Positions 17,704 through 26,898 of a DNA stretch of 64,000 nucleotides are shown in pieces. Under the pieces are notes generated by a model that saw only the letters and a program-made list of their open reading frames with translations, was not told the origin of the DNA and searched no databases. Positions within the stretch are counted from its first letter, which is position 1. Every line of letters begins with the position of its first letter. This DNA comes from Allorhodopirellula heiligendammensis (GTDB taxonomy: Bacteria; Planctomycetota; Planctomycetia; Pirellulales; Pirellulaceae): positions 434,001 to 498,000 of the forward strand of contig NZ_SJPU01000003.1 of NCBI RefSeq assembly GCF_007860105.1, given 5' to 3'. The translations under genes and the position numbers were made by a program.

Positions 17704-18829
17704 GCAGCCGATCAAGCCCGTTGGGCTAGAACGCCGAAACACGGCAACTCAGCGTCTCCTTCAACATCAGCGTCTCCTCCAATATCGATCAGGGGGACGA
17801 GGCTTTCGCGATCTCGGTTCAGGACTCTCTCTGCTGTTGGTATCGGTTTTGTGTTTCTGGACTTGCCAGGTGCATGCCCAACCGTCTCTTGCCCGGGCGA
17901 GTTCGCAAGTGCAGGATCGCGTCGTCAAGATCTACGGTGCGGGCGGCGTGGGTGGGTTGGATGCCTACCAAAGCGGTTTCATCGTCTCATCGGTGGGGCA
18001 TGTGGCGACAGCCTGGAGCAGCGTGCTGGACGTCGACCCTATTGTCGTTCTCAATGATGGACGACGCTTTGAAAGTAAGGTGGTCGGCTTCGAGCCCTCT
18101 CTTGAGCTGGCGGTATTAAAACTCGATGCCACGGAGTTGCCATTTTTTGAGGTCCCCGCTGGATCGGCAGATGCCCCGATCGCCCGCTGGGGAGATCCCG
18201 TTCTTGCCCTGAGCAACCTGTTCAACATTGCTACGGGCAATGAGCCCGAAAGTGTCATGCATGGTCGGATTGCCGCGCGCAGCAAACTCGATGCGCGACG
18301 CGGTACCTTTGCCACTGCCTATCGTGGCGAGGTCTGGCTGTTGGACCTGGTCGCCAACAACCCTGGTGCAGCCGGTGGAGCATTGGTGGATCTCGAAGGT
18401 CGATTGGTCGGCATGCTCGGAAAGGAGTTACGTGATCGTCGCACTGGCGTGTGGCTTAATTACGCGATTCCATCGGATGTCTTACGCACGCCGATCGGCG
18501 ACATTATCGCGGGCCGCAAGAGTGTGACGCCGGTGGAACAGGACCCGCTCCTGGCGAGAGATAAATCTCATAATGAGGACACACTCGGCGTACTGCTGAT
18601 CCCGGACGTGCTGGAAACCACACCGGTGTACGTCGATACTGTGGCGGCAACCGGACCGGCGCTGCTTGCCGATGTACGCCCTGATGATTTAATCCTCTTG
18701 GTCAACGGGCGACGGGTCCCACACCAACGCGTCTTTCGTGAACAACTCCGCCGAATCGATCGCCGCGATGATGTGGTACTGACCGTCCAGCGTGAAAACG
18801 AAATCCTCGAACTGATCGTCCGTCCATGA
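17687..18829 (+). CDS. HtrA-like protein without catalytic triad (pseudoprotease)
   Basis: About 380 residues. GTG and ATG codons at 17681, 17687 and 17693 compete as starts; 17687 is chosen because of a GGTG just upstream. A long N-terminus leads to a signal/anchor segment (LSLLLVSVLCFWTC, about 47-60). The trypsin fold is recognisable: GHVATAWSSV aligns with the His region but has Ser where His should be (S111); PSLELAVLKLD has Glu for Asp (E140); NNPGAAGGALVD has Ala for the nucleophile Ser (A229). A C-terminal PDZ-like domain starts about residue 290. The fold is kept and all three catalytic residues are lost, so a regulatory or substrate-binding role alongside the active paralog is likely. 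It overlaps both neighbours. Confidence 0.87.
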   Translation: MEMSNKQPIKPVGLERRNTATQRLLQHQRLLQYRSGGRGFRDLGSGLSLLLVSVLCFWTCQVHAQPSLARASSQVQDRVVKIYGAGGVGGLDAYQSGFIVSSVGHVATAWSSVLDVDPIVVLNDGRRFESKVVGFEPSLELAVLKLDATELPFFEVPAGSADAPIARWGDPVLALSNLFNIATGNEPESVMHGRIAARSKLDARRGTFATAYRGEVWLLDLVANNPGAAGGALVDLEGRLVGMLGKELRDRRTGVWLNYAIPSDVLRTPIGDIIAGRKSVTPVEQDPLLARDKSHNEDTLGVLLIPDVLETTPVYVDTVAATGPALLADVRPDDLILLVNGRRVPHQRVFREQLRRIDRRDDVVLTVQRENEILELIVRP

Positions 18830-20877
18830 TCCCGCAAAATCGATTTCTGCTGTTCGTACTGGGCTGCCTAGTGGTGGTCGGTTCTGCTCCCCGCCCACTC
18901 CGAGCCGACGATGCAGCGGACGACCGGGCTCTGCCAGGAGCGGTGGATTATCAATCGGTCCTGGCCGAGCAAGTGCGCCGCATTACGAACGAAATTTTGC
19001 CATCGGTCGTCAGTGTCGAGGTGATTGGTACGTTGCAATCGGACGGCGAGGTCCGCCAGGACGCACCGACCTGCGGCGTGATCATCGACCGCGAGGGACA
19101 CGTGCTGGCCTCGTCGTGGGTCACCCGTGCGTCATCAGCCAGTATCATTGTCACCCTCGGTAGTGGTGAGCGTTTACCTGCGAGGGTAGTCGCTGAAGAT
19201 AAACATCGCGAGCTCGTGCTACTGAAAATCGATCCCAAGCAAATCGAGTTACATCCCATTGCGCTGGAGAGCACGGACTCGTCGGCAACGGCCGCCGATC
19301 CCGTGCGTCCGATCGGTTCCACTTTGATCGCCATCTCGCGCTACGGTGAATCAGGAGTGCCACGAATCAGCACCGGGATTTTGTCGGCGGTGGATCGTCT
19401 GGGCGGCACCGCAATCCAGAGCGACGTGCGGATATCGCCCGTTTTCTACGGCGGCCCACTCGTTGATTTGCACGGCAAGTTGGTCGGCGTATTGATTCCC
19501 GCAGTCGGAGAAAGCGGTGCCGAAGACCCGACCGAATGGTACGATTCAGGCGTGGCCTTCGCAGTACCTGCCGACGTGATCGCAGGCAAACTTGACGCGT
19601 TGCGAAGTGGTGAGACGATCCGCTCAGGCTTGCTAGGGTTGGTGGTCGGTGGCGATGATCCGTACAGCCCCGGCACCACGCTGGCGACGGTTCGCAAGCG
19701 TTCACCCGCAGATCGGGCGGGGCTGCAGTCGGGTGATCGACTCATCCGTGTGGGCGGCCGCGAAGTACGCCGCCGCCAAGAAGTCCAACTGGCGCTGGGG
19801 AGGTTCGATGCGGGGGAGGAAGTCGCGATTGAGTACGAGCGAGATGGGCAGCGAAGCACTGCCACAGCAACTCTCGCGGCGACGATCGAACCCCTGCAGC
19901 CGCAGTATCTAGGCATCACGTCGTCAGGACTTCGAGTGACCTCCGTGCTACCAGGGTCGCCCGCCGATGGCATTCTGAAGATCGGTGATAACCTGAAGTC
20001 TCTCGACGGCAAAGAGCTCGATGATCCCGAGGTGCTGCGTCAGCGAATGTGGTCCGCCGACCCCCAAACTCCACAACTGATCGAGCTTGAGCGGCAACTT
20101 GAGTCAGAGCCGCCCGAGACACTCAAGCAGGAAATTCAACCCGCCCAATGGGCCGGGCCGCTCGATCGACTTGAGTTGCAACGACAGGCAACGAAACTGA
20201 CGGAACGTGATGAAGATGATACAGCAGCGTCTGCTGAGGAAACTTGGACTTCGACACCAATGCGATTGCCTGACATCGCCAATCAGGCCTTGCTTTGGCA
20301 CCCTGTCAGCAACACCCCCAACGCGGCTGCCGACGCAGCCGCACCTGTTGCCCTGGCGGTGTGTTTGCTGCCACCTGTCCAGCGAGATTTAGCGGAACAA
20401 CTTAAACGTTGGAAAGTCCTGGCGAAGCAGTACCGGGTTGCGATCCTGCTCATCGCCAGCGAAAACGAGCAGCGTTGGCAACTCGCAGAGATCGACGCGA
20501 TTAGCAAATTGACGCTGCCAGCGATCAAGCAGTCCGGGGCCGACGCCAGCGCGGTAGCGGTCCTCAGTGGGAGCGTGATTTCAACGGAGGACGCCAAGGC
20601 GGCCAGTCCCGCTGGCGCGATGGCCTTGGCAGCAGCGCTCTCGACCGACAATATCTACCATGGGTTGGCCATTCCCGCGAATACCCAACCGCCTGCGATC
20701 CGGCTCCGTCGCGACGCCCCCATGCGTTTGTTGCGGGTGCTCATGACAACGGGGCCGGACGGCGTCTTGCCGTCCTGGTCGGAAACACTCGGTCGCCTCG
20801 GCTGTCCCGTGCAAACCGCCACAGGCGTTGATCGGGAAGAATTGTTACAATGGTGCCGTTCACTGCTGATATATTAA
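18826..20877 (+). CDS. HtrA-like protein without catalytic triad, with two PDZ domains (pseudoprotease)
   Basis: 683 residues with a signal peptide (FLLFVLGCLVVVGSAP). The trypsin-like domain has GHVLASSWVT at the His region with Trp98 instead of His, KHRELVLLKID with Glu129 instead of Asp, and ISPVFYGGPLVD with Tyr208 instead of Ser. Two PDZ domains follow at about 260-345 and 350-420, marked by DRAGLQSGDRLIRVGG and SPADGILKIGDNL. The C-terminal 200 residues form a separate alpha/beta domain. The ATG overlaps the previous gene's stop by four bases. It is probably an extracytoplasmic binding protein, not a protease. The PDZ pair is the feature closest to true HtrA/DegP. Confidence 0.87.
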   Translation: MIPQNRFLLFVLGCLVVVGSAPRPLRADDAADDRALPGAVDYQSVLAEQVRRITNEILPSVVSVEVIGTLQSDGEVRQDAPTCGVIIDREGHVLASSWVTRASSASIIVTLGSGERLPARVVAEDKHRELVLLKIDPKQIELHPIALESTDSSATAADPVRPIGSTLIAISRYGESGVPRISTGILSAVDRLGGTAIQSDVRISPVFYGGPLVDLHGKLVGVLIPAVGESGAEDPTEWYDSGVAFAVPADVIAGKLDALRSGETIRSGLLGLVVGGDDPYSPGTTLATVRKRSPADRAGLQSGDRLIRVGGREVRRRQEVQLALGRFDAGEEVAIEYERDGQRSTATATLAATIEPLQPQYLGITSSGLRVTSVLPGSPADGILKIGDNLKSLDGKELDDPEVLRQRMWSADPQTPQLIELERQLESEPPETLKQEIQPAQWAGPLDRLELQRQATKLTERDEDDTAASAEETWTSTPMRLPDIANQALLWHPVSNTPNAAADAAAPVALAVCLLPPVQRDLAEQLKRWKVLAKQYRVAILLIASENEQRWQLAEIDAISKLTLPAIKQSGADASAVAVLSGSVISTEDAKAASPAGAMALAAALSTDNIYHGLAIPANTQPPAIRLRRDAPMRLLRVLMTTGPDGVLPSWSETLGRLGCPVQTATGVDREELLQWCRSLLIY

Positions 20878-20880
20878 GAG

Positions 20881-20930
20881 CTGCCTCCCGGCCTCTCCCA
20901 CCTCCCCTTCCCTCCCCTCCCCCACCTCCT
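20881..20930 (+). other. Pyrimidine-rich tract before the PSCyt1 gene
   Basis: Between the stop of the HtrA-like gene at 20877 and the ATG at 20931 lies a 50-base stretch made almost only of C and T. There is no purine-rich ribosome-binding site in it. Such a tract could affect translation or form unusual DNA structure; this is not proved. Confidence 0.5.
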
Positions 20931-23606
20931 ATGCAATCCGGACCTCTCGGACGCGCCATCGTCCTAGCCTGCGCCCTGATCGCGCCCCCGACGTGGGCGG
21001 AGACGGCCGCCGTTGACGAAGCCTATTTTGAAACCCATGTTCGGCCCCTGCTCATCGAGCACTGCTACGAGTGCCACTCGCAATCAGCGGGCGAATCGAT
21101 GGGAGATCTGCACCTGGATACCGCTGCAGCGATGGCAAGCGGAGGCGTCAGCGGGCCGGTGGTAATCCCCGGCAATGCTGCGGAGAGTTTGTTAATCAAA
21201 GCGATGCTGTATGCGGATGCCGATCTGCAAATGCCGCCTGAAGGAAAACTCGCAGACGAACAGATCGAGCGGCTGCGAACCTGGATCGACGGCGGGGCAC
21301 CTGATCCGCGTGACGAAGACATGAGCGAGGCTCAACAAATGGCGTCCAAACCGCTGGATCGTGACCCTTCGACCCACTGGGCGTTCGTTCCCCCGCAACG
21401 ACTCAGCGGCGATGACTTTGACTCGCTGCCGGATGTACTGCCTTCAAATGCGGACGCGGCAGATGCCGACCCTATCGATGAGATCGCCCGTGGCCAGGCC
21501 GCAGTCAAGCATCTCTCGCCTGCGCCAGCGGTGAATCGTGCGACGTTGCACCGGAGATGGAGTGACGATTTGCATGGGCTTCCCGTTTCCTCCGCTCAGA
21601 TCGCCAGTTTCGAGTCTGACTCTCGCCCAGATGCCGAGACCCGCCGCATCGATCGCATGTTGGCGGACCCACGTTTCGGCGAGCGGTTCACCCGCCACTG
21701 GCTCGATGTTGCGCGGTACGCCGACACAATTGGATATGCAGTTGGTGGCAAGGACCGGAACTTGAAATACGCGTACCGTTATCGAGACTGGTTAATTTCC
21801 GCGTTCTGCGAGGACATGCCTTACGATGAAATGATTCGTCACCAGCTCGCCGGCGACCAAACCGCTGAGCCGGGCAGCATGGATGCCGACGCGATGGGCT
21901 TCCTGACCGTCGGACGACAGTTTCTAAGACATGATGATACGATTGATGATCGCATTGACGTCGTCACCCGTGGCTTGTTGGGCCTCACCGTGTCTTGCGC
22001 ACGCTGCCATGACCACAAATTTGATCCGATCCCGACCATCGACTATTACTCCCTCTACAATGTGCTCGAGAATAGTGTTCCCCCCGCCGATCTGGAGACA
22101 GCTGCCAGCCCCTTGATGCTGGTTGATCGCCCAAAAGTGCGTGACTTTCGGGTCTTTGTTCGCGGTGATCGCTCACGGCAAGGCGAGATCGCCCCTCGCC
22201 GCTATCTGACGGCATTTCGCAAGCCCGAAACAGCTCAGTTCAAAAGCGGGAGCGGCCGACTCGAACTCGCCGAAGCGATCGTAGATCCCGCGAATCCGCT
22301 GACCGCCCGAGTGATGGTGAATCGGATTTGGGAGCATCTTTTGGGACACCCATTAGTGGATTCACCGAGCGATTTTGGGTATCGCACGCCCGCGCCGCCC
22401 TTACAAAGTGTGCTCGATGAATTGGCGGCTGATTTTGCCAGTGATTGGAGTATTAAACGACTTGTTCGTCGCATCTTGCATACCCGCATCTACCATCAAG
22501 CGGCGACGCCTTCGGAACTTGCCCGTGTGAGCGACCCCGAAAACGCACTTTGGACGCACGCGCGCCGCAGTCGATTGGATTTTGAATCGATGCGAGACGG
22601 ACTACTGATGGGCTGTGGCTACCTCGACAATCGGATCGGCGGGCCTGCGGTCGAAATTACACAGCCCGATTTGGTGCCTCGGCGAACACTTTACGCGCGC
22701 ATCGATCGACAGAACCTGCCTGGTCTGTTCCGGACGTTTGACTTTGCGAGTCCTGACATGCACTCGCCAGGACGGTATTACACAACCGTTCCGCAGCAAC
22801 CGCTGTTCTTACTCAATCATCCCCAGATCAGTCATGCCGCTCAACTCGCCGTAGAGCTTGCACGACAAGATGCTGCAGGCGATCCCGACGATGCCGCGGT
22901 CATCGAATCGCTGTTTCGACAGGTTCTCGGCCGCGAACCGCCGCCAGCCGAACTCGCCGATGCGGTGCGGTTCGTTTCGTCACCCCCTGCTGATAATCCG
23001 AACGCCATTGATCCACGGAGTACCTGGCAATACGGCACCGCCATGTGGGCCGATGATCAGGTCACCCAGTTCACGCCCTTAAAAGTTTTCAAAGATGATC
23101 GCTGGCAATTCGAAGAAACTTTCCCCAGTCCCGGGCCGATGTCTTACGCATCGTTGTCCCGCGATGGAGGGCATCCGGCCCACGGAGACGCCGGCATTAT
23201 CGTGCGGCGTTGGACCAGTCCCGCCAACGGCAAGCTGACACTCAATGGCGCCGTCACTCGGCCCAGTGATCAGGATGACGGCATCATCGCCACAGTCCAG
23301 GTCAATGGGCAAACCGAATGGCAAGCATCCATTGCATCAGGCACGCAGCGTTACAACGCCCGCCGGAACGATGTCCAGCAAGGTGATGTCGTCGATTTTA
23401 TCGTCCACAGTGGCGAAGGGTTGAGTTTTGATAGTTTTCAGTGGCGCGGCAAACTCTTGCTCCAAAGCCCCACCGAAATGCTTCAGTTCAGCTCTACCGA
23501 TGGATTCAGCGGTCCCTTTGCACCAGAGCGAGCCGTTTCACTGGACCGGTTTGAACAGCTTGCTCAAGTTCTGTTTCTCAGCAACGAATTCTTTTTTGTC
23601 GACTAA
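20931..23606 (+). CDS. PSCyt1-DUF1549-DUF1553 planctomycete exported protein
   Basis: 891 residues from ATG 20931, where a signal peptide begins (GRAIVLACALIAPPTWAET). An ATG-type start at 20850 would add 27 Pro-rich residues encoded by the pyrimidine tract and is unlikely. A PSCyt1 cytochrome-like domain comes first, with CYECH as its heme motif (about residue 42-46) and the MPPEGKL turn. DUF1549 follows with a second CxxCH (CARCHDHKFDP), then DUF1553 with VMVNRIWEHLLG and SDFG. A beta-sandwich insert (about 690-840) resembles a carbohydrate-binding domain. These proteins are planctomycete-specific and are found beside DUF1501 proteins and sulfatases, as here. Biochemistry is not established; binding heme c is inferred from the motifs. 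Confidence 0.93.
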   Translation: MQSGPLGRAIVLACALIAPPTWAETAAVDEAYFETHVRPLLIEHCYECHSQSAGESMGDLHLDTAAAMASGGVSGPVVIPGNAAESLLIKAMLYADADLQMPPEGKLADEQIERLRTWIDGGAPDPRDEDMSEAQQMASKPLDRDPSTHWAFVPPQRLSGDDFDSLPDVLPSNADAADADPIDEIARGQAAVKHLSPAPAVNRATLHRRWSDDLHGLPVSSAQIASFESDSRPDAETRRIDRMLADPRFGERFTRHWLDVARYADTIGYAVGGKDRNLKYAYRYRDWLISAFCEDMPYDEMIRHQLAGDQTAEPGSMDADAMGFLTVGRQFLRHDDTIDDRIDVVTRGLLGLTVSCARCHDHKFDPIPTIDYYSLYNVLENSVPPADLETAASPLMLVDRPKVRDFRVFVRGDRSRQGEIAPRRYLTAFRKPETAQFKSGSGRLELAEAIVDPANPLTARVMVNRIWEHLLGHPLVDSPSDFGYRTPAPPLQSVLDELAADFASDWSIKRLVRRILHTRIYHQAATPSELARVSDPENALWTHARRSRLDFESMRDGLLMGCGYLDNRIGGPAVEITQPDLVPRRTLYARIDRQNLPGLFRTFDFASPDMHSPGRYYTTVPQQPLFLLNHPQISHAAQLAVELARQDAAGDPDDAAVIESLFRQVLGREPPPAELADAVRFVSSPPADNPNAIDPRSTWQYGTAMWADDQVTQFTPLKVFKDDRWQFEETFPSPGPMSYASLSRDGGHPAHGDAGIIVRRWTSPANGKLTLNGAVTRPSDQDDGIIATVQVNGQTEWQASIASGTQRYNARRNDVQQGDVVDFIVHSGEGLSFDSFQWRGKLLLQSPTEMLQFSSTDGFSGPFAPERAVSLDRFEQLAQVLFLSNEFFFVD

Positions 23607-23611
23607 ATGCT

Positions 23612-25027
23612 ATGTCAATCACTTTCAATCGGCGTGACGCATTACAGCGGTGTGGCCTCGGACTCGGTGCGATTGCTTTAGGCGATCTGCTCCGCGGGGA
23701 CGCCTGCGCGAGCGGCATGGACGAAGGATTCACCGGCAATGTCCCTGTCCATTTTCCTGCCAAGGCCAAGCGGGTCATCCATCTGTTCATGAATGGGGGA
23801 CCGAGCCACGTTGATAGCTTCGATCACAAGCCAGCGCTGGAGCAATTTGATGGGAAAACTGCGGGGCTCGACAACGTCAAGACGGAACGCCCCACCGGAA
23901 ATGTGATGCGTTCGCCATTTTCCTTTCAGAAATACGGTGAGCGTGGTCTGCCCGTCAGTGAGTTGTTCCAACGCACCGCCGCACATGTCGACGAGATGTG
24001 CGTGATTCACTCGATGCACGCCGACGTGCCCAACCATGAACCGTCGCTGCTGCTGATGAACTGCGGCGAAGCACGGTTGATCCGGCCCGCCCTAGGATCA
24101 TGGGTGACCTATGGCCTGGGCTCGGCCAACGAGAATCTGCCTGCTTTTGTCGCGATGTGCCCAGGGGGCTACCCGATCAAAGAATCTCAGAACTGGCAAA
24201 ATGGGTTCCTGCCGGGCAAGTACCAAGGGACGCATGTCGACCCACGCCATGCCTCGGTGGAACGATTGATCGAGAATATTCGCGGCCGCGCCGTGGCACC
24301 TCCAGACCAACGCGAACAACTCGACCTCCTTCTGAAATGGAACAATGAGCATGCTGCCAAACGTGTGGGTGATCCCAGGCTGGAGTCTCGGATCGAGTCT
24401 TTCGAACTGGCCTACCGCATGCAGAGTGAAGCATCTGAGGCGTTCGATGTCTCGCGTGAATCGAAGCAGACGTTGGAAATGTACGGTAAGGGAGAATTCG
24501 CCCGGGGTGCGTTGATCGCTCGCCGATTAGTCGAACGCGATGTGCGGTTTGTGCAACTGTACACGGGTGCTGGCCAACCATGGGATTCACACGACGATAT
24601 CCACATCGCGCATCGCAACGTTGCTGGCAAAGTCGACCAAGCGATCGCGGCACTGCTGAGCGATCTGAAGCGGACGGGATTGCTGGAAGATACACTGGTG
24701 ATCTGGGGGGGTGAGTTTGGTCGCACCCCTGTCGTCGAACTTCCCAAAGAGGGAGCTAATCAGGGTAAGATGAACGGACGCGATCACAACCACTATGGAT
24801 TCACTATGTGGATGGCTGGAGGCGGCGTCGCGGCTGGGACCACGGTCGGAGCGAGCGATGAGCTCGGCTTCAAAGCCGTCGAAAATCGCGTCCATGTTCA
24901 TGACCTTCATGCCACTATTTTGCAACTGCTCGGCTACGACCATAAACGACTGACCTATCCCTACGCTGGCCGTGATTTCCGTCTTACTGACGTCCATGGC
25001 CGGATTGTCGACGAGATGATTGCCTAG
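23612..25027 (+). CDS. DUF1501 protein, Tat-type signal
   Basis: 471 residues starting five bases after the previous stop. The N-terminus has RRDALQRCGLGLGAIAL, a twin-arginine-like signal. DUF1501 belongs to the alkaline-phosphatase/sulfatase-like superfamily; typical blocks are FMNGGPSHVDSFDHKP near the start, GSWVTYGLGS, TGAGQPWDSHDDI, WGGEFGRTP and GRDHNHYGF. The conserved Asp/His residues in these blocks probably bind metal. Nearly every copy in planctomycetes is paired with a DUF1549/DUF1553 protein, as seen twice in this window. The pair is presumed to work outside the cytoplasm on a shared substrate, often next to sulfatases. The substrate is not known. Confidence 0.93.
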   Translation: MSITFNRRDALQRCGLGLGAIALGDLLRGDACASGMDEGFTGNVPVHFPAKAKRVIHLFMNGGPSHVDSFDHKPALEQFDGKTAGLDNVKTERPTGNVMRSPFSFQKYGERGLPVSELFQRTAAHVDEMCVIHSMHADVPNHEPSLLLMNCGEARLIRPALGSWVTYGLGSANENLPAFVAMCPGGYPIKESQNWQNGFLPGKYQGTHVDPRHASVERLIENIRGRAVAPPDQREQLDLLLKWNNEHAAKRVGDPRLESRIESFELAYRMQSEASEAFDVSRESKQTLEMYGKGEFARGALIARRLVERDVRFVQLYTGAGQPWDSHDDIHIAHRNVAGKVDQAIAALLSDLKRTGLLEDTLVIWGGEFGRTPVVELPKEGANQGKMNGRDHNHYGFTMWMAGGGVAAGTTVGASDELGFKAVENRVHVHDLHATILQLLGYDHKRLTYPYAGRDFRLTDVHGRIVDEMIA

Positions 25028-25109
25028 ACGTGCCGATTGGGACTTCCCTTATCGGGGAGCAGACGGTGGGCTGTTGAATCAACAAACACAACAATAGGAA
25101 ACCTCAACA

Positions 25110-26546
25110 ATGATGAACATCAAAACAACGATTTTCGCGATGCTGTGCTGCATCGTGTTTTCGAGTCAAGCGATTTCTGCGGAACGGCCCAACGTCGTAC
25201 TCGTTTTCATCGACGACATGGGCTGGGGAGATTTTTCTTGTTTCGGCAACACCGAAGCATCCACACCGAACATTGATGCCATGGCTGCCGAGGGCATCCG
25301 GTTCGAACAGTTCTACGTCAATTCGCCCATTTGCTCGCCCTCGCGAGTCGCGATTTCAACAGGGCAATATCCCCAGCGGCACCGTATTACCTCGTTCCTG
25401 AATAATCGCAACAGCAATCACCAGCGCGGTGTCGCAAACTGGCTATCTCCCGAGGCTCCGATGTTAGCCCGCTCGCTGCAAGATGCCGGTTATGCCACGG
25501 CCCACTGTGGGAAATGGCACATGGGCGGTCAGCGGGATGTCGATGATGCGCCGCCCATCTCCGATTACGGATTCGACACATCGCTAACTAATTTCGAAGG
25601 TATGGGCGCGAAACTTCTGCCTCTGACTGAAACACCGACGAAAGACGGTGGAGTTAAAAAAGGTCGAATCTGGGAGAATGCCGAACGTCTCGGGGAACCC
25701 GTCACGTGGATGCTGCGATCGAAGATCACCGGTGGCTTCACCGACCGGGCGATTGAGTTCGTCGATCAAGCTCAGGCCGCCGATGAACCTTTCTATATCA
25801 ATGTTTGGCCCGATGATGTGCACAGCCCGTTCTTTCCATCCATCGAAGGCTGGAAAGATGGCAAACGCGGACTCTATTTGTCCGTTCTTGAAGAAATGGA
25901 TACGCAACTCGCCCGGCTTTTCCAACGGATCAAGAGCGACGAAAAGCTACGCGATAATACCCTGATACTGATCTGTTCGGACAACGGTCCTGAGCCGGGA
26001 GCGGGATCCGCAGGCCCGCTTAAAGGGAACAAAGTCACACTCTACGAAGGAGGCGTTCGCTCACCCTTGATCGTCTGGGGGCCCGGCCTGATGTCGCAGG
26101 ATGCCCAAGGTACCGTCAATCACAAATCTGTGTTCTCCGCCATCGATCTGGTTCCCTCACTGCTGGATTTAACCGGTGTCGATCCACCCGCGGGTATTGA
26201 GTTCGACGGCGAAGATCTGGCGCCGGTCTTGATTGGTCAATCAAATGAGTCTCGTAAAAAGCCGCTCTTCTTCCGACGACCGCCCGAACACGACAAGAAT
26301 TTTCAGTTCAAGAACCTGCCGGATCTGGCAGTCCGCAGGGGTGAATGGAAACTACTGTGCGATTTCGATGGTAGCCACAAGAAACTCTACAATGTCGAGT
26401 CGGACCCCGGCGAATCCACGAATGTTGCCACCGGACACCCCGAAATCACCAAGCGACTTGTGAAAGCGGTATTGCAATGGAACAGCGAAATGCCCGCTGA
26501 CGCTGGCGACCCAGAATATGTGCATGCAAATGTAACTCCCCAGTAG
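25110..26546 (+). CDS. Sulfatase (arylsulfatase family), exported
   Basis: 478 residues with a signal peptide (IFAMLCCIVFSSQAISA). The formylglycine motif C-x-P-S-R is intact in ICSPSRVAISTGQ (Cys near residue 75), so the enzyme should be activated by a formylglycine-generating enzyme. Metal-binding DDMGWGD near residue 36 and the later ICSDNGPEPG segment with Asp-Asn, plus CGKWHMGG with the catalytic Lys and His, complete the active site. It should remove sulfate esters from carbohydrates. A good ribosome-binding site, AGGAAA, lies about 12 bases before the start. It follows the PSCyt1/DUF1501 genes with an 82-base gap, so it may be in the same operon, supporting a role in sulfated polysaccharide breakdown. 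Confidence 0.94.
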   Translation: MMNIKTTIFAMLCCIVFSSQAISAERPNVVLVFIDDMGWGDFSCFGNTEASTPNIDAMAAEGIRFEQFYVNSPICSPSRVAISTGQYPQRHRITSFLNNRNSNHQRGVANWLSPEAPMLARSLQDAGYATAHCGKWHMGGQRDVDDAPPISDYGFDTSLTNFEGMGAKLLPLTETPTKDGGVKKGRIWENAERLGEPVTWMLRSKITGGFTDRAIEFVDQAQAADEPFYINVWPDDVHSPFFPSIEGWKDGKRGLYLSVLEEMDTQLARLFQRIKSDEKLRDNTLILICSDNGPEPGAGSAGPLKGNKVTLYEGGVRSPLIVWGPGLMSQDAQGTVNHKSVFSAIDLVPSLLDLTGVDPPAGIEFDGEDLAPVLIGQSNESRKKPLFFRRPPEHDKNFQFKNLPDLAVRRGEWKLLCDFDGSHKKLYNVESDPGESTNVATGHPEITKRLVKAVLQWNSEMPADAGDPEYVHANVTPQ

Positions 26547-26898
26547 TCGCAGGTTGCGAAACGCAGTCTCCGGTGGGCGTGTTGGGTAGCAGTGCTGGGG
26601 ACTTGCAATCGCACTTTTGAACGTCTGTGCTGCCGTGGAGCAACATCTCTGCGGCACGTTACCTCGGGAGTGATTCGAATGAGCCTGTCCGCGTGACGTG
26701 AGGCGTCGCGTCTGCACCCAGGCTTGCTGGTATCGAGGTTCTTCTGCACGCTCGCACGGGAATCGTTACCATGGGGGCATCGTTCACCCACCCTCGACGT
26801 CGCCATGTCAACGAGATCTGACGCTGCAAGCCTCAGACATGTGGTAGAGCGAGATTCTGAGAGTACCCCAGTTCTCAAAATTGTTGAGGTAAGATCGC
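26547..26898. other. Intergenic region
   Basis: About 350 bases between two rightward genes. No gene-like frame, repeat or terminator stands out. The promoter of the following protease/WD40 gene should lie here. Confidence 0.4.
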
